From contig OX411544.1 of the NCBI GenBank assembly GCA_948146395.1, positions 35,422,457-35,486,456 of the forward strand: 64,000 bases of DNA. Direction: 5' to 3'. Below the pieces are notes generated by a model that was not told the origin of the DNA, ran no database searches, and saw nothing but the letters and a program-made list of their open reading frames with translations. Positions 31,268 to 43,500 of the stretch are shown one piece after another; positions within the stretch are counted from its first letter, which is position 1, and each line of letters opens with the position of its first letter. This DNA comes from Fragum whitleyi. Lineage: Eukaryota; Mollusca; Bivalvia; Cardiida; Cardiidae. Position numbers and translations under genes: made by a program.

Positions 31268-31762
31268 GACATAGAGGATATTGATTGAGCGGTCATTGAA
31301 TACCGAATTTATTAAACGAGCCATCTATAATCAGATAAAAACGAGGCTACGCCGAGTTTTTATCTGTTTAAGATGACGACTTCATTAATTCGGTATTTTT
31401 TTTGTGCACAAATAGTGTTCTATTGATAATATGACCCGATTTTTTGTGAAAAATCGTCGAAATTCTTGTAATTCAACATATCAATTTTTCGCGAAACTTA
31501 TAACGCCGTTAAAACTGACGCCACACTTCATAGATTGTGTAGATTGTGCTACAAAATAGCGTTGTCATTTGCTCTGAGCTCATTTACATAGTTATTCCAC
31601 TAGTGAAACTTATAACGCCGTTAAAACTGACGCCACACTTCATAGATTGTGTAGATTGTGCTACAAAATAGCGTTGTCATTTGCTCTGAGCTCATTTACA
31701 TAGTTATTCCACTAGTGAAATAACACCCGTGTAATATCAAAAATATTCAACGGTGTTATTTC
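31268..31762 (+). mobile_element. MITE with AGAGGATATTGAATGAG terminus, copy 1
   Basis: It starts catagaggatattgattgag and contains a hairpin (cagataaaaacgaggctacg / ccgagtttttatctg). It ends with a second hairpin (ttcactagtg.../...ttatttcac). A 112 bp segment inside is duplicated. Confidence 0.75.
31493..31716 (+). repeat. 112 bp x 2 identical tandem duplication
   Basis: Units 31493-31604 and 31605-31716 are identical by eye (gaaacttataacgccgttaa ... ttattccactagt). The same segment is single in related copies at 32706 and 37715. Confidence 0.93.
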
Positions 31763-32080
31763 ACTCCCACGACGTAGGCCGTATTATAAACGTCTTTTAT
31801 CGTGATAACGACTGTATTTTTTCTTTATGTCTTTCCGGATTTTGTAAATTAGGACCCTTCGATTCTTCATTACCAAGGAAATATCCAGGCCGGGCTTTAA
31901 CGAAATGTCAAAGTAATCCATATGTCTGTCAGTCCGTTCGACAAAGATTTTCTTTAATACGTACAAATCCAGAATTAGCCACATGAGTCATTTACAAAAT
32001 AACATGATTCCTTGATTTTGGTTCATATCCATGGAGCGCAGGCGTTGGGTCGACTGTTAAGCTTTATATTAAATGTTTCT

Positions 32081-32336
32081 TTGTTTGAATAGAGATTTAT
32101 GCCGCTTTGAACCTTTTTTTCAGTTATATCGCGGCGGCTGGAGCACCTAAAAATGGATTCCTGGTATGTCTCATACCAGTACTACCATTACACCCTTTAT
32201 TAGCCTCAAGCTGCTATCCTACATAGGTCTACGATTATCGACCAATTCAGGGTGGGAGACAAATAGTCGGGAATCGAACCTAGGACCGTTGGATTAACAG
32301 TCCGACGCGCAACCAACTGCGCTATGACGGCGGCTT
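32081..32336 (-). mobile_element. tRNA-derived SINE, copy h
   Basis: Inverted: gttatatcgcggcggctgga, gcacctaaaaatggattcct, then gggaatcgaacctaggaccg and gcgctatgacggcggc. The tRNA-like head is well preserved. Confidence 0.88.
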
Positions 32337-32399
32337 TATAGAATGCCCAGTAATTGTCTGAAGATGTACTTCGATTCAGAATCCATCTACATAGAAAAT

Positions 32400-32646
32400 G
32401 GTGAAAACTCGGACGTTGGCGTTGTCGCTGGCGTGACAAACTTTTACCTTGGTCATATCTATGTTGTTATTCAATACATCTTCATAAAACTTGGCATGTG
32501 TGTTCACCATCAGAAGAGCTATACAGACTTTCAAGGGGATAACTCTTAAGCATTTATGTAAGAGTCGTGCTCCTTTTCCGATTTAGAATTTTTCCATTAT
32601 CTAGTACCTGAAGCCGAGCGTTGGCACCCATGGGCGAAGCTCTTCT
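32400..32646 (+). mobile_element. Degenerate Helentron-type fragment (15401 family)
   Basis: A gttggcgttgtcgctgg remnant of the microsatellite, one monomer (cttggcatgtgtgttcacca), and the right end gaagccgagcgttggcaccc followed by gctcttctt. Confidence 0.65.
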
Positions 32647-32705
32647 TTTTTGAAAGGCTCTAATGCGTATAATTGTTAGAAACACCATGACTGTCTGGTG
32701 TATGT

Positions 32706-33140
32706 CATATATATAGAGGATATTGAATGAGTGGTCATGGAATACCGAATTTATTCAACGAGTCATCTATAAACAGATAAAAACGAGGCTCTGCCGAGTT
32801 TTTATCTGTGTATAGAAGACGAGTTAAATAATTTCGGTATTTTATGAGCACAAGTTTTATATTCTATTCATAATATGACCCGAATTTAGCGAAAAATCAT
32901 CAAAATTCTTGAAATTCAACATTTCAATTTCCGCGAAACTTGTAAGCCGTTAAAAAATGACGTCACAATATATACATTATGACATCATTTTCACGATTGC
33001 AAAATAGCGTTGCTATTCGCTCTGAGCTCAAGTGCATCTGCTAAATCCAATGGAGACAAATAACCATCGGAGATCAAGAGCACAATATCAACGTCGAACT
33101 ATAGGTTGATATGAAGTTATTTCATTCACACCGATAAATT
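32706..33140 (+). mobile_element. MITE with AGAGGATATTGAATGAG terminus, copy 2
   Basis: It has tagaggatattgaatgagtg, the cagataaaaacgaggctctg hairpin, gcgttgctattcgctctgag, and the end gatatgaagttatttcattc. A single copy of the 112 bp segment. Confidence 0.75.
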
Positions 33141-33381
33141 GTTAACATGATCAATTAAAAATCGTTTGTTTTTTCTTCTAAAACCTCGTAACTACAGATC
33201 TATACAAGAGAAGAAACACTGACGATAAGCTAAGACGACGCAACTTTGTTTCTGAATTTACCTTAACAGTGCCCGTAAAAACCAATAACCACAGACTTAC
33301 TTGAAATCCGCGGAATTGAAATATGATAAGTTGTTTATTGATACGGGCGAAACGTCATCTCATGTTTACAAATAACCACTC

Positions 33382-33543
33382 AAGTTAGTGGATCCGTAAT
33401 AGTTCCGCAACGTTTTGGAAGTAATAAATTATAACAGTGTTAACCAGGGTTTCCAAATGATTTTCATTAGGAAACCAAGGTCAATTCTGAAGGATTACGG
33501 GTCCCGAAACGTTGAGAATCTATTACAGTTCCACTGCCTTAAT
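33382..33543. mobile_element. Stem-loop MITE, GTAGTGGACCCG family, copy 3
   Basis: The arms gttagtggatccgtaatagt and aatctattacagttccactg flank aaatgattttcattaggaaa. Confidence 0.78.
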
Positions 33544-33689
33544 ATTGAATAATGATGTGACTGCTTGGGCGGAAAAGAGAAGGGGGGGAAATTGCGACTG
33601 CTAAGAATGCCTTGATCGGTGATTTTGATTTGGTCTGGTGACGCAAAAACTGAAAAAACAAACAAACAAAAAAAAAAACAATAAAAAAA

Positions 33690-35956
33690 AAAACGTTACA
33701 GAGAGGTACAGAGAGCAAAGCGTCGTTATTGGTATAAAAGCCAAGAGCAACTAGTGGAGTCTTGTAATACAGATCAAAATGAATTTTGGAAATCTATCGG
33801 TAAAATAGGAATAAAGTCTAAAAAAAAGATATTCATTCCAAATGAAGTTATTTTAACAGATGGTAGTACATCTTCTTGTATAAATGTCATTTTAGAAAAA
33901 TGGAAATCAGATTTTAGTTCTCTGTTTAACAACGCTGAAACTCCAAATAGTTCATCTCTTGATTTTTTGAATGCTGATGACACGTCTTTAGCTTTTAATT
34001 CACCTATTACTTTAACAGAGGTTAAAGAAGCGGTTGATGCCGCAAGTTCAGGAAAAGCCTGTGGTTTGGATGGAATACCCCTCCGAATCACTCAAAAATG
34101 ACACAAGCGTTCTATTTTTACATGCCCTTTTTAATGTTTGTTTTAACAATGGTAAAATTCCTTCACAATGGGGCAAATGTATAATCAACCCAATACCAAA
34201 ATCTTCTAAGTTAGATCCCAGAAATCCTCTTTCATACAGGGGTATTTCTCTCACTTCCGCCATGTATAAAATCTATTGAGTTGTTGGGCTGAAGATAATG
34301 ATATAATTGTGGATGAACAAAACGGTTTTCGTAAACAGAGGAGCACGATTGACCATCTATCTACCCTTACAAATATAATTGATACACGCAAAAAGTTAAA
34401 ATTATCAACTTTTTGCGCTTTTATCGATTTTAAAAAGGCTTACGATAACATAAATCGACGTTTATTATGGAATAAGATATTAAACTATGGCATCAAAGGC
34501 AAAATGCTTACGGCAGTACAATCCTTATATGAATCAGTTTCGTCTTGCATCAGAGTCAACTCCCTGTACACAGATTGGTTCGAAATCAAGAGTGGATTAC
34601 GTCAAGGCTGTGGGTTATCTCCCCTGCTTTTCAACCTCTACATCAATGATTTAGCATTACTTTTAAAGTCCCTCGATATCGGGGTGTCATGTGGTGGCAC
34701 TACGATATCAATACTTTTGTATGCAGACGACATTGTTCTTCTTGCGGAAAACGAGAAGGACTTACAAAGTCTTTTAAATGCTTTACATGGTTGGTGTGGC
34801 TCAAATTTTATGAGAATAAACCTTGATAAAAGCCAAGTAGTGCATTTTCGTCCTGTATCAGTGCCTAGTACCAACTTCCCCTTTTATATTGGTGAAAATC
34901 GAATAGAAAGAGTTGATAGATATATATATCTAGGTCTTGTTTTAAACGAGCATTTAGATTTAGAAGTGACAGCCAAAGCAGTCGCCCAAAGTGCGAGTCG
35001 TGCGCTTGGTTTACTCATTGCTCATTTTAAATCAATGGGTAGTATGCCTTATGATGTTTTTAGTCGTTTATATGATTCTATTGTCTGGCCAATTATATCT
35101 TATGGAGCAGCGATTTGGGGATATAAGTCATTTTCTTGCATAAATGCCGTCCAAAATCGTGCTATGCGTTTCTTTCTTGGAGTTGGAAAATATACGCCAA
35201 ATGCGGCAGTCATTGGGGATATGGGTTGGACTCCTCCATTTGTTAGGCAGTGGAAGTATATAAGTTTATATTGGTCAAGACTGTCATGTATGCCTATTAC
35301 GCGTATTAATAAACGTCTAGCTTAATGGTGTAATTCGGTTGCCGGCGTTACCTGCAAAAACTGGTTCTTCCATATTTCAAAGACATTACGCACATGTAAT
35401 TTGAATAACTTTTTAAACATAAACGAGCCATTGTCAAAATATTATATTACAAAAAATATCGAAAACGAATTGAAATCAAGTTTCGTTACAGATTGGAGAC
35501 AATCTCTACAGCGTGAAACTAGCATTACAGGTAATGGTTCAAATAAATTACGCACTTACAGGCTATTTAAAAGTGATTTTGGTGTTGAAGACTATTGTAA
35601 AGTTATTTTACCGACGAGGCACAGGGCTGCATTTTCAAAATTTAGATGTGGTGTTGCACCTTTAAAAATAGAAACTGGTCTGTACGAAAGGTTACCCATT
35701 GCTGAACGTTTGTGTCCATTCTGTTTTAATATTGAGGACGAAATTCATGTTATCCTTCAGTGTCACCTATATACTGATTTAAGAGAAAACCTTATTGAAA
35801 CTGTTAAACTTATTGATCCTAATTTTGAGAATAGATCAAATGAGGATAAAATTAAAACACTATTTTGTCACTCATGTTTGATAAGAACTTGTGCCAAAAC
35901 CTGCCATGACGTTTTAAAGCGTCGTAATTGGTTTCTTAATAAATAATTGACATATT

Positions 35957-35991
<35 letters not shown>
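33690..35991 (+). pseudogene. 5'-truncated, decayed non-LTR (LINE) retrotransposon, reverse transcriptase region
   Basis: The frame begins in an A-rich stretch as QRAKRRYWYKSQEQLVES and runs through the RT domain: AFIDFKKAYDNINRRLLW, GLRQGCGLSPLLFNLYINDL, and the catalytic YADD at 34720-34731. After RT comes a C-terminal CCHC cluster, CPFCFNIEDEIHVILQC (C-x2-C-x7-H-x4-C). It ends at TAA (35944-35946), with an A tract at 35966-35991. Damage: two compensating frameshifts (near 34080 and near 34270) and one in-frame TAA at 35323-35325. No endonuclease domain is seen, consistent with 5' truncation. The domain order suits a Jockey/CR1/RTE-like LINE; I cannot assign the clade. Confidence 0.88.
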
Positions 35992-35992
<1 letters not shown>

Positions 35993-36670
35993 TTAAGTCT
36001 CAAAAGTTTTTAAATCTGTGTATTACTATTTTACTAAATCTAAGCATGTGGATGTCGCCAATTAAATCTCCTTTAATCTGTTTTTAAAGTGTGTGGGTTT
36101 CTTATACACCTTCTTAATGTGCACTTATGTGCCTTGTTTAAACGAAATAAAAAAAAATCTAAAATTCCAAACAGGTTCTGGAGTGCCTATTGACGATGTC
36201 TACATGGTTTTTTTTTTGCTTTTTTTGCTTTTACATATTGAATCTTGTTTTTGTAATGAATAATTGTCATGTAATAATGTGAAGAATTTGACTGAGTGAA
36301 AGAGTGGGTTTGCGGGTGTTTGTGTGTGTGTGCGTGCGGACGTGCGGGCTTGCTTGCGTGCGTGCGTGCGTGTGTGTGTGTTTTGAGAATGAGTGAAAGA
36401 GAGAGAGAGACAGGGAGAAAGTTGAACATGTATGTACATAGAGAAGGGATCGGTTCTTTTAATGGTAGTTTTACCAAATAGTCTCTTATAATTCTAAATA
36501 AGAATGGTCACATATATTCTTTTATGTTGTAGTTTTATCCATTTGTACATTTGTAAAAATGCATATATATATATATATATATATATGTGAATGAGACTTT
36601 AATAAACTATTAAATCTAAATCGTTATCTGTGGAATCCGTAAAAGTAGAAAAACAAACAAACAACAACAA
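35992..36670 (+). other. Possible LINE 3' tail and simple repeats
   Basis: A second gaaataaaaaaaaatc tract near 36146 may be the true 3' end of the LINE or a separate insertion. It is followed by a GT/GC-rich run (36316-36380), a short (ag)n run near 36398-36410 and (at)n at 36563-36586. Confidence 0.55.
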
Positions 36671-36952
36671 CTGATTGATTGATTGAATGGGGTTTTACGC
36701 TGCTTTAAACATTTTTAGTTATATCGCGGCTACTGGAGCACCTAACAATGGATTCATGGTATTTCCAACACCAGTACAACCATCACATCCTTTCCTAGCC
36801 TCCAGCTGTTATCTCACATAGGTCTACGATTATCAACCCATTGGTAAGAGACAAAAAGTCGGAAAGAATGAGTGCCGCCGTCGGGAATCGAACCCGGGAC
36901 CTCTAGATTGACAACTTCCGTAGCGCTACCTACTGCGCTATGACGGCGGCAA
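36671..36952 (-). mobile_element. tRNA-derived SINE, copy i
   Basis: A (gatt)n tail, gaatggggttttacgctgct, gcacctaacaatggattcat, and the head complement gggaatcgaacccgggacct to gcgctatgacggcggc. One of the best-preserved copies. Confidence 0.9.
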
Positions 36953-37714
36953 CAACAACAACAACAAAAAAAGAATGGTACCAGTACAGGCTAATCAGGT
37001 GTAACGATTCAAAATTTCTTTCGCAGTAAGGTAGAATGGTCATTCTACATTCAGGAAATGAAACTTGCGCGAAAAGTTAAGGCCCAACAGTCTGTCCATT
37101 GTCGATTGAAAAGCACTATCCTTAAAGATATAAGTTTTTCTTCAAGCGATTCGATCAAAGCAACGCCAAAACCCAAATAACCCTTAAAAATGACCGACAA
37201 TTATTACCCTTACGCCCAAAATACTTTCTAGCTAACGGAAAAGTCCGAAGTCAAAATTACCAGACAAATATTCGTTACTATTAAGTTCTTCTTTGATTTC
37301 CTCCTTTGTTATATCATCTAATATGTTCTCGCTATAAAACAAGGCACATATTGTGCCAAATAAGCTCTAAATTAAGGCTGCAATAAAACACATAAAGGGA
37401 AGAGATATAACTGACAGAGTCTAAATAATGCCTGTAGCCCCATTTACTATAATTTGAGATCATGACCCTGGCAATTAATTCAGATCGATACTTTTGCGAT
37501 TGATTAACGTGACAATAAAAACACGTGTTCTGCAATTAATACAGCCATTATCGCAATATTATTTATTGTGTTTTCATTACCGAAGTACTTTTGTCTATTG
37601 CTCAGAAGTCGCGGCTTCAAAGCATTTTGAGGCGCTACGCTACCCCATTTCCTCTATCTTACTTCCTAGAAAGATTCATATTTCAGCGTGTGTGTATAAT
37701 TATAATATGACCAA
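36953..37714. other. No recognised element
   Basis: Intergenic sequence starting with an (aac)n run directly after the SINE; otherwise unassigned. Confidence 0.4.
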
Positions 37715-38097
37715 GTGAAATAACCCCGTTGAATATTTTTTTATATTACACGGGTGTATTACACTAGTGGAATAATTATGCAAATGAGCTCAGAGCGAAT
37801 AGCAACGCTATTTTGAAACCAGGAAAAAGACGTCATAATGTATATATTGTGACGTCAGTTTTGAACGGCGTTATAAGTTTGACGGAAAATTGAATATTTT
37901 AATTTTGACGATTTCGCGACAATTCGGGTCATATTATGTATAGAATATCAAATTTGTGCTCATAAAATACCGAATGTATTAAAGTCGTCATCTATAAACA
38001 GATAAAAACTCGGCGCAGCCTCGTTTTTATCTGTTTATAGATGACTTGTTTAATAAATTCGGTATTCAATGACCACTCATTCAATATCCTCTATGTC
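37715..38097 (-). mobile_element. MITE with AGAGGATATTGAATGAG terminus, copy 3
   Basis: Inverted copy: aagtgaaataaccccgttga at one end, aactcggcgcagcctcgttt in the internal hairpin, and cattcaatatcctctatg at the other. Confidence 0.8.
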
Positions 38098-39971
38098 TTT
38101 AAACATATTGAACAGCCATTGGTAATTAGAACATTCCCAATACGAGGCATAATTTCAAAATCTTGATTCGATTATAGGCAATAACATTCAACGAGATAAA
38201 TTCCCTGTATAAATGCCATCAAACGGAACTTGAAAAATGCAGTATTTGATCTCATCTCAATAATCCGTTACTATGGAGATAAAACGTTCTTTTTTTATTA
38301 TGTGCTTTAAACCTTTTAGATATCATAATAACGGCCAGTTCAAATTTTGAATTTTAGTAAGAAATAGATCTAAACTAGACTTAAAACATCTTTTCAATTT
38401 CAAGAATTGTATAAAAGTTTTGGTCCGCCTAAGGTTTCTCGGCTTAAGTAGTCTTAGCAGGACCGTAAATTCATATGTGACCCTCCAAGGGCGAATGAGG
38501 ACCATATAGGAAGTTTACGGACAATGCAGGCTGACTAGGGTCGAAACTCTTCGATCTTGGCAGATTTTCTGAACCTACAATCATCATTCTAACTTTTCGT
38601 AAAAGAGTTTTTGAAATGCGACCGCCGGTTGACAATCTCTTTTATAAAATATTCGTTTCACGAAGTTCAAAGATAGTCCTTTTCTTTAATGCTTTTTGGT
38701 AGTTTATCGAGAAATAACGGTAGATTATCACTTGATAATCTCACCGCAAAAGCAGTGAAAATATGAAAAACTTATACCCTGCTTTTGTGCATTTCATACT
38801 ATCTGACGTCATCTATGCGAGGCGAAATAAGTAACGTCACAATGAACGTTGCATAGCAATCACGTGCAAAATGACGCGCTTTACGAAAATATGTGCTAGA
38901 AATTTCAAATTTTGTCTCATTGTTTGCATTAAAGAAAAAGAATAATAGTTTGTTTTTCGAGTAAGATCGATTTATATTTCATTTCGTGAACAACAAAAGC
39001 TATATTTTCACTCGTGGCTCTGTCACTCGTGAAAATATAGCTTTTGTTGTTCACTCAATGGAATATAAATCGATCTTGCACTGTATTAAACGATTATCCT
39101 CTATTTATTGCTTATGGGTCACATATCCATGTATTCCACAAAGTGAAAAAGTGCAAAGAGTACCAAGTATGGTCAGACTAAGCAGACTGTACAGTTCGGT
39201 CATACCGTATTTTTCGGAGCAATAAGCCACACAAGCTTATGAGCAGCAGTTGTCTTTTATTTATAATTTCGGATATGAAAAAACCACAATGGCCGAACCA
39301 CCAGCACATAAGCCGCGGCCTATATACCATGGAAATTTGTATAACTGAAAGGTCTTTTTGAGTGCGTTGCGGCTTAGACGACAAAAGAAAAACGCGCTTG
39401 TTATCTATCGAATGAACTCTAACTTTTAAAAAATACTTTTGTAAGATTTTTTTGATATAAAAAAGAAGCAATCTTTATTCTTATGAAAAAGCAAAACCTA
39501 CGGTATCTTACTTGGATGAAGGATGTTCCATGTTTGACTTCATCGCACCTACATACCTTCAGCCATTAACAATGGACAATATCTGTATAAGCCACACCAG
39601 TGAAAATTTCAATATTTTTAACAGATAAGCTGAGGTGTATTGTCCGGAATATACGATTGACGAAAGAAACCTTTTCATTTTTTGCACATCTTCTAAATCT
39701 GGAATGGTTTTTTATTCTTACCATTACTATTTTCACTTTTAAAATAAATATCTGGGTGACATTTTTTTGGTCCAGTTTATACGCCTTTTATTATTTATTA
39801 TGCTGCAATTTACTGAATCATTAGATCTACATTGAAAAATACTAGTTCTAAAAAATATTGACAATGAAAATGCACAAACAAACGTAACTTAAATGCACAA
39901 ATGAACGTTACTTATAAAAAACTTAAAACAATTAAAAACGGTATGATATTATGTAACAACAAATGCATCGA
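38098..39971. other. Unassigned, one strong hairpin, and 3' flank of the minus-strand gene
   Basis: 38950-39080 is a long near-palindrome (acaacaaaagctatattttc / gaaaatatagcttttgttgt within atcgatttatatt/aatataaatcgat). Minus-strand AATAAA signals (tttatt at 39787-39798) lie about 175 nt past the stop codon at 39972. Confidence 0.55.
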
Positions 39972-40596
39972 CTACGTCTTTTTATGGTCATCTTTGTCAA
40001 AAGCTCTGTTTTCAAAACCAATCGTAGTATTTCTGGTAGTCGGCACACTGTGGCTAGAAGTCTGAAAAGTTGAGTTCGATGATTGAAATGTGGGCGGTTC
40101 AACTGGCAACCACGAGTGTTCACAAACAGCAAGTTCGTACGAATGTCTGCGCAAGTTCTTTTGCACTGCAAGGCACTCTTGTGGAAGATGGTTTAAATGA
40201 CGTTTACCACGTCTTTCTATTACGTCATTGGACACTGAACGCTTCGACGGCGCATGCGCTTTTCTCCGAGCCTCGGTTTCAGCAGAAGATTTTGATTTTT
40301 CAGGTAAATCACCAATGATACTTGTTTGTTTGATATCAGTATTACTATGTGCATAGGTAAGGTTATCAACACCGTGTTTTGATGCATCATCCTGAACTTC
40401 CAGTCTCTCTAACGACACAGATTGTACTGGGTTCGGTGATAATGTTCCATTTGAATGTCCCGTGTTTCCGTTTGATTTAGATGAAGACGGTTCCTGTGGC
40501 TCTTCTATGCTACAAACACACCGCCCGTTTTCGATGCTGTTCTGTGCTTTCTGGCGTTCTCTCTCAGCAATCCTTTTCTTGATTTTCTTTCTGTCC
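39972..40596 (-). CDS. Exon 2 of membrane protein (cytosolic tail, stop)
   Basis: A 208-codon open stretch including the stop, preceded by a pyrimidine-rich acceptor (tttatctttgttttag). It opens with a basic coiled segment (KKIKKRIAERERQK), then a Ser/Asn/Pro-rich linker, and a late basic patch (ERRGKRHLNHL). There is no disulphide pattern or known domain. Confidence 0.62.
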
Positions 40597-43500
40597 CTAA
40601 AACAAAGATAAAAAGTGGAAAATATTTATCCAAAAACTATTGTTGAAGAACCCTCTTCCATCTCGTCTTTAATTATGGTCTCTTAGCGCTTCATGCAACT
40701 TTCAAGAGAAGGTTTAAAAACAAGGTACTGATAAGGACCCATTCAAAGTATAATCTCCTTGACGCCCTTTTCGATTTTCGCGTGACGCACCTGGCATCGC
40801 CTTTTTACGACCAATTCCATTAATCTGTCGCGATTTTCTTGTAAGCATAGGCAATTGCTTCATAATCCAAATTTTAAAAACAGTTTTCTAGACGAGTTAG
40901 TGTACACACTAGGCATACTCTCTTTCTAAAGCAATTTATGTTTTTTGCCATTTTTTTGTCAAGTACGTTGTCAAGTAAAGTAGTTGTAGGTAACCACAAG
41001 TGATCATACAAAGTATGTTAAGCAAGCGGACCCGTAATAGTTTCGGAAGTCATGAACTTTAACAGCACTAGATGGGCCAATTTTTTTCTGACCCTAAACT
41101 ATCCCGGTGTAGACTGGTCCCATTCAACTATCACAATAGCATTTTCTAGGCTATCTGAATAGTCGATATCGATGGCTCAGCGCGAAATAGTTGTAACAGT
41201 CTATAAACATACATGTATAGGTAGTTACAACTGTTTCACGCTGAGCCATCGATCTTGCGACCAGTCTTAAACCGGTAGCCCGCTGTCTGAAATATAGGCC
41301 TACTCTATCTCCGGCTAAATTCCTGCCCGGGGCCAGAAATAAGTTGGTCCAGTGGTTTAACCGATGTTTCCTTATGATTTCATTAGGAAACTTTGGTTAA
41401 CAATGTGAAAGATCATAAGCTAAGAAATATTGCGGAACTATTACGGGTTGAACTACATAATCCTAAGCATGTTTAGAAATTCTGAAAAAATGACCTTGAT
41501 ATACTTGTATGTATACTGATGTCAGGGCAATAAAACCTGACCTCTATAGCGATTGACTGTCGTCTAGCACGCTATTGTACAATAAAATCGGTCTTGAACG
41601 AGAGTCTTTGATCCACAGTCGAACGATTTAGTCTGGGATTGAAAAAAAACCCAATTAATATTAGAATATCGAAAGAATAGAGAAAAAAGATATTTTGTGT
41701 CTGTCTATTCACTATTTACGGACACATACTATGTATTTGCATTAAGCCCTCGATGTGCAGATGGATTGTGGATAAATTTTTTTTGGGGCTCATACTGAAG
41801 TCTCAGCTCATTTTGACTTGAACCAAGACTTCATCAAGGCAACCCGGATCCTCATAAATCTTAAGGCTTATTAAGCAAAATATGTAGCCCCTGGATATCT
41901 ACAACGGTTTTTGGCCTGGTCAAGCAGGCCATAGGAAATAACCCTGTATCCTGGAAATTGCCTAGGAAAAAGATTATCGAGTCAAAAATCGAGCAACGTG
42001 TGAACTACGTAGCTTTTTTGTGTTCACGTGCGCGCAAAAAAGGGGTCTAGATACGTCATCACCTTTTGTGCGACACGAAGTGCTTTGTGTGTTCAACGCA
42101 GAGCTTGCACATCACTAAGCTGTGCTAAATTCAAAGTACTGGTTGTACTGAAGGCGAGGGAACTGAATTGACGAAACAACATACGAGGTCAATTTTCTGG
42201 AATATAACCTTGATTATTCACCTTGTCCTTATCATGTATATTTGATCTTGACGGACGACCTTGCTAATAGGGAAAAGAAGAAAATGCTGCTAACCAGCAC
42301 TTTCTCCTTTCTCCCCTAATATTATCTACCCTTTCTGCCACAAATTCTACTAATTTGCCCACATATTGAAAGTAATCTGCAACCCTTTACAATTTGGACC
42401 TGGCTTAACATTTGTTGTCTTGTAATGGATTAATCTCAATTAGAAAAAAAACCCTGTCCAATCATTATACCCTTAAACATACGAAAATTTTTTAGACTGG
42501 GCCAACTTGAAACAGGTTGTAGACAGTAAATCAACATGAGTTTAATTTGATATATATCTATGGTCAAAATTAAAAAATAATGGGGTATGATTATGGGATA
42601 GACCATATTGTGGTTAAGGGAGAAATTGACCCTGTCAATTTCTTGTGTTCCCACAGTAAAATACAACTTCTTTATGGATTTCATTTCAATGCAAAAGAAA
42701 GAGCCGACGAGCTTGTGCCCCTGGAAAAACAGCATTACTACGATTGCTAGACGGAATGATCGAATGGATAAATTGACTGACAAGTAGCAAACCAAACCAT
42801 TCAACTAAAATTTTAAAAAGGCGAGTTGCGCCTGTCTGCAAAGCGGTATCGAGCTTAGTAATCTATACCTACGGAAAAGTTGTTTTGGGCAGACTCAGCG
42901 CTAAATAGTGAGCATACCGATCGCTATAGGTAATTGGAACCCTTGGTTTTCCTCGCCTTAAAAGTCTTGCTGAAAAGATTTTTTTTTTAAAAAAAGGGAC
43001 AGCATGCCTCCAAATGTCACCTTGCCTCTTTATAAACCAGGCCTTCAGCGCTTTTAGCACTTTGATCTAACACATGGTCCTGTGACCCTGGTTTTAACTG
43101 CTCGAACTTGTCTTAGTTTTCACCCCCATAAAGACAATGCTTAGACAGAATCTGAGCCATCGGGCTTCCCTTTCCTAAACTATCTTATGTAAAGCGCCAC
43201 TATGCGTGCGAATAGGTTAATAAAGCGGACCAAAAAGCTATAGGCAACAAGTTTTCATTGGTGGAGTTACTAGCGGTAAAAACAATAGTTTACAGAATCG
43301 TATTGTATTGATTATGCTTCTTTACAGTTGATATTTATATGATTAATAGGGAAAAGTATGTCAATTATGTTATTACGCTGTTATTCTTATACTTTCTATG
43401 AACAATATTTTTTTCTAATTGACCAAGAAGATTCTTAGTAGGATTTTTTAAATAAAAAGTTAATGGACGAACGCATAGACGCATGCACGAGCTCTCGATT

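Noticed and set aside
36187..36477. His/Thr-rich 79-96 codon frames on the minus strand
   Set aside because: They come from the GT/GC-rich simple repeat at 36316-36380.
39972..40418. Stand-alone 148 codon minus-strand gene starting at an internal GTG
   Set aside because: The frame extends 59 codons further upstream to a good splice acceptor, so it is better read as the 3' part of the longer exon 39972-40596.
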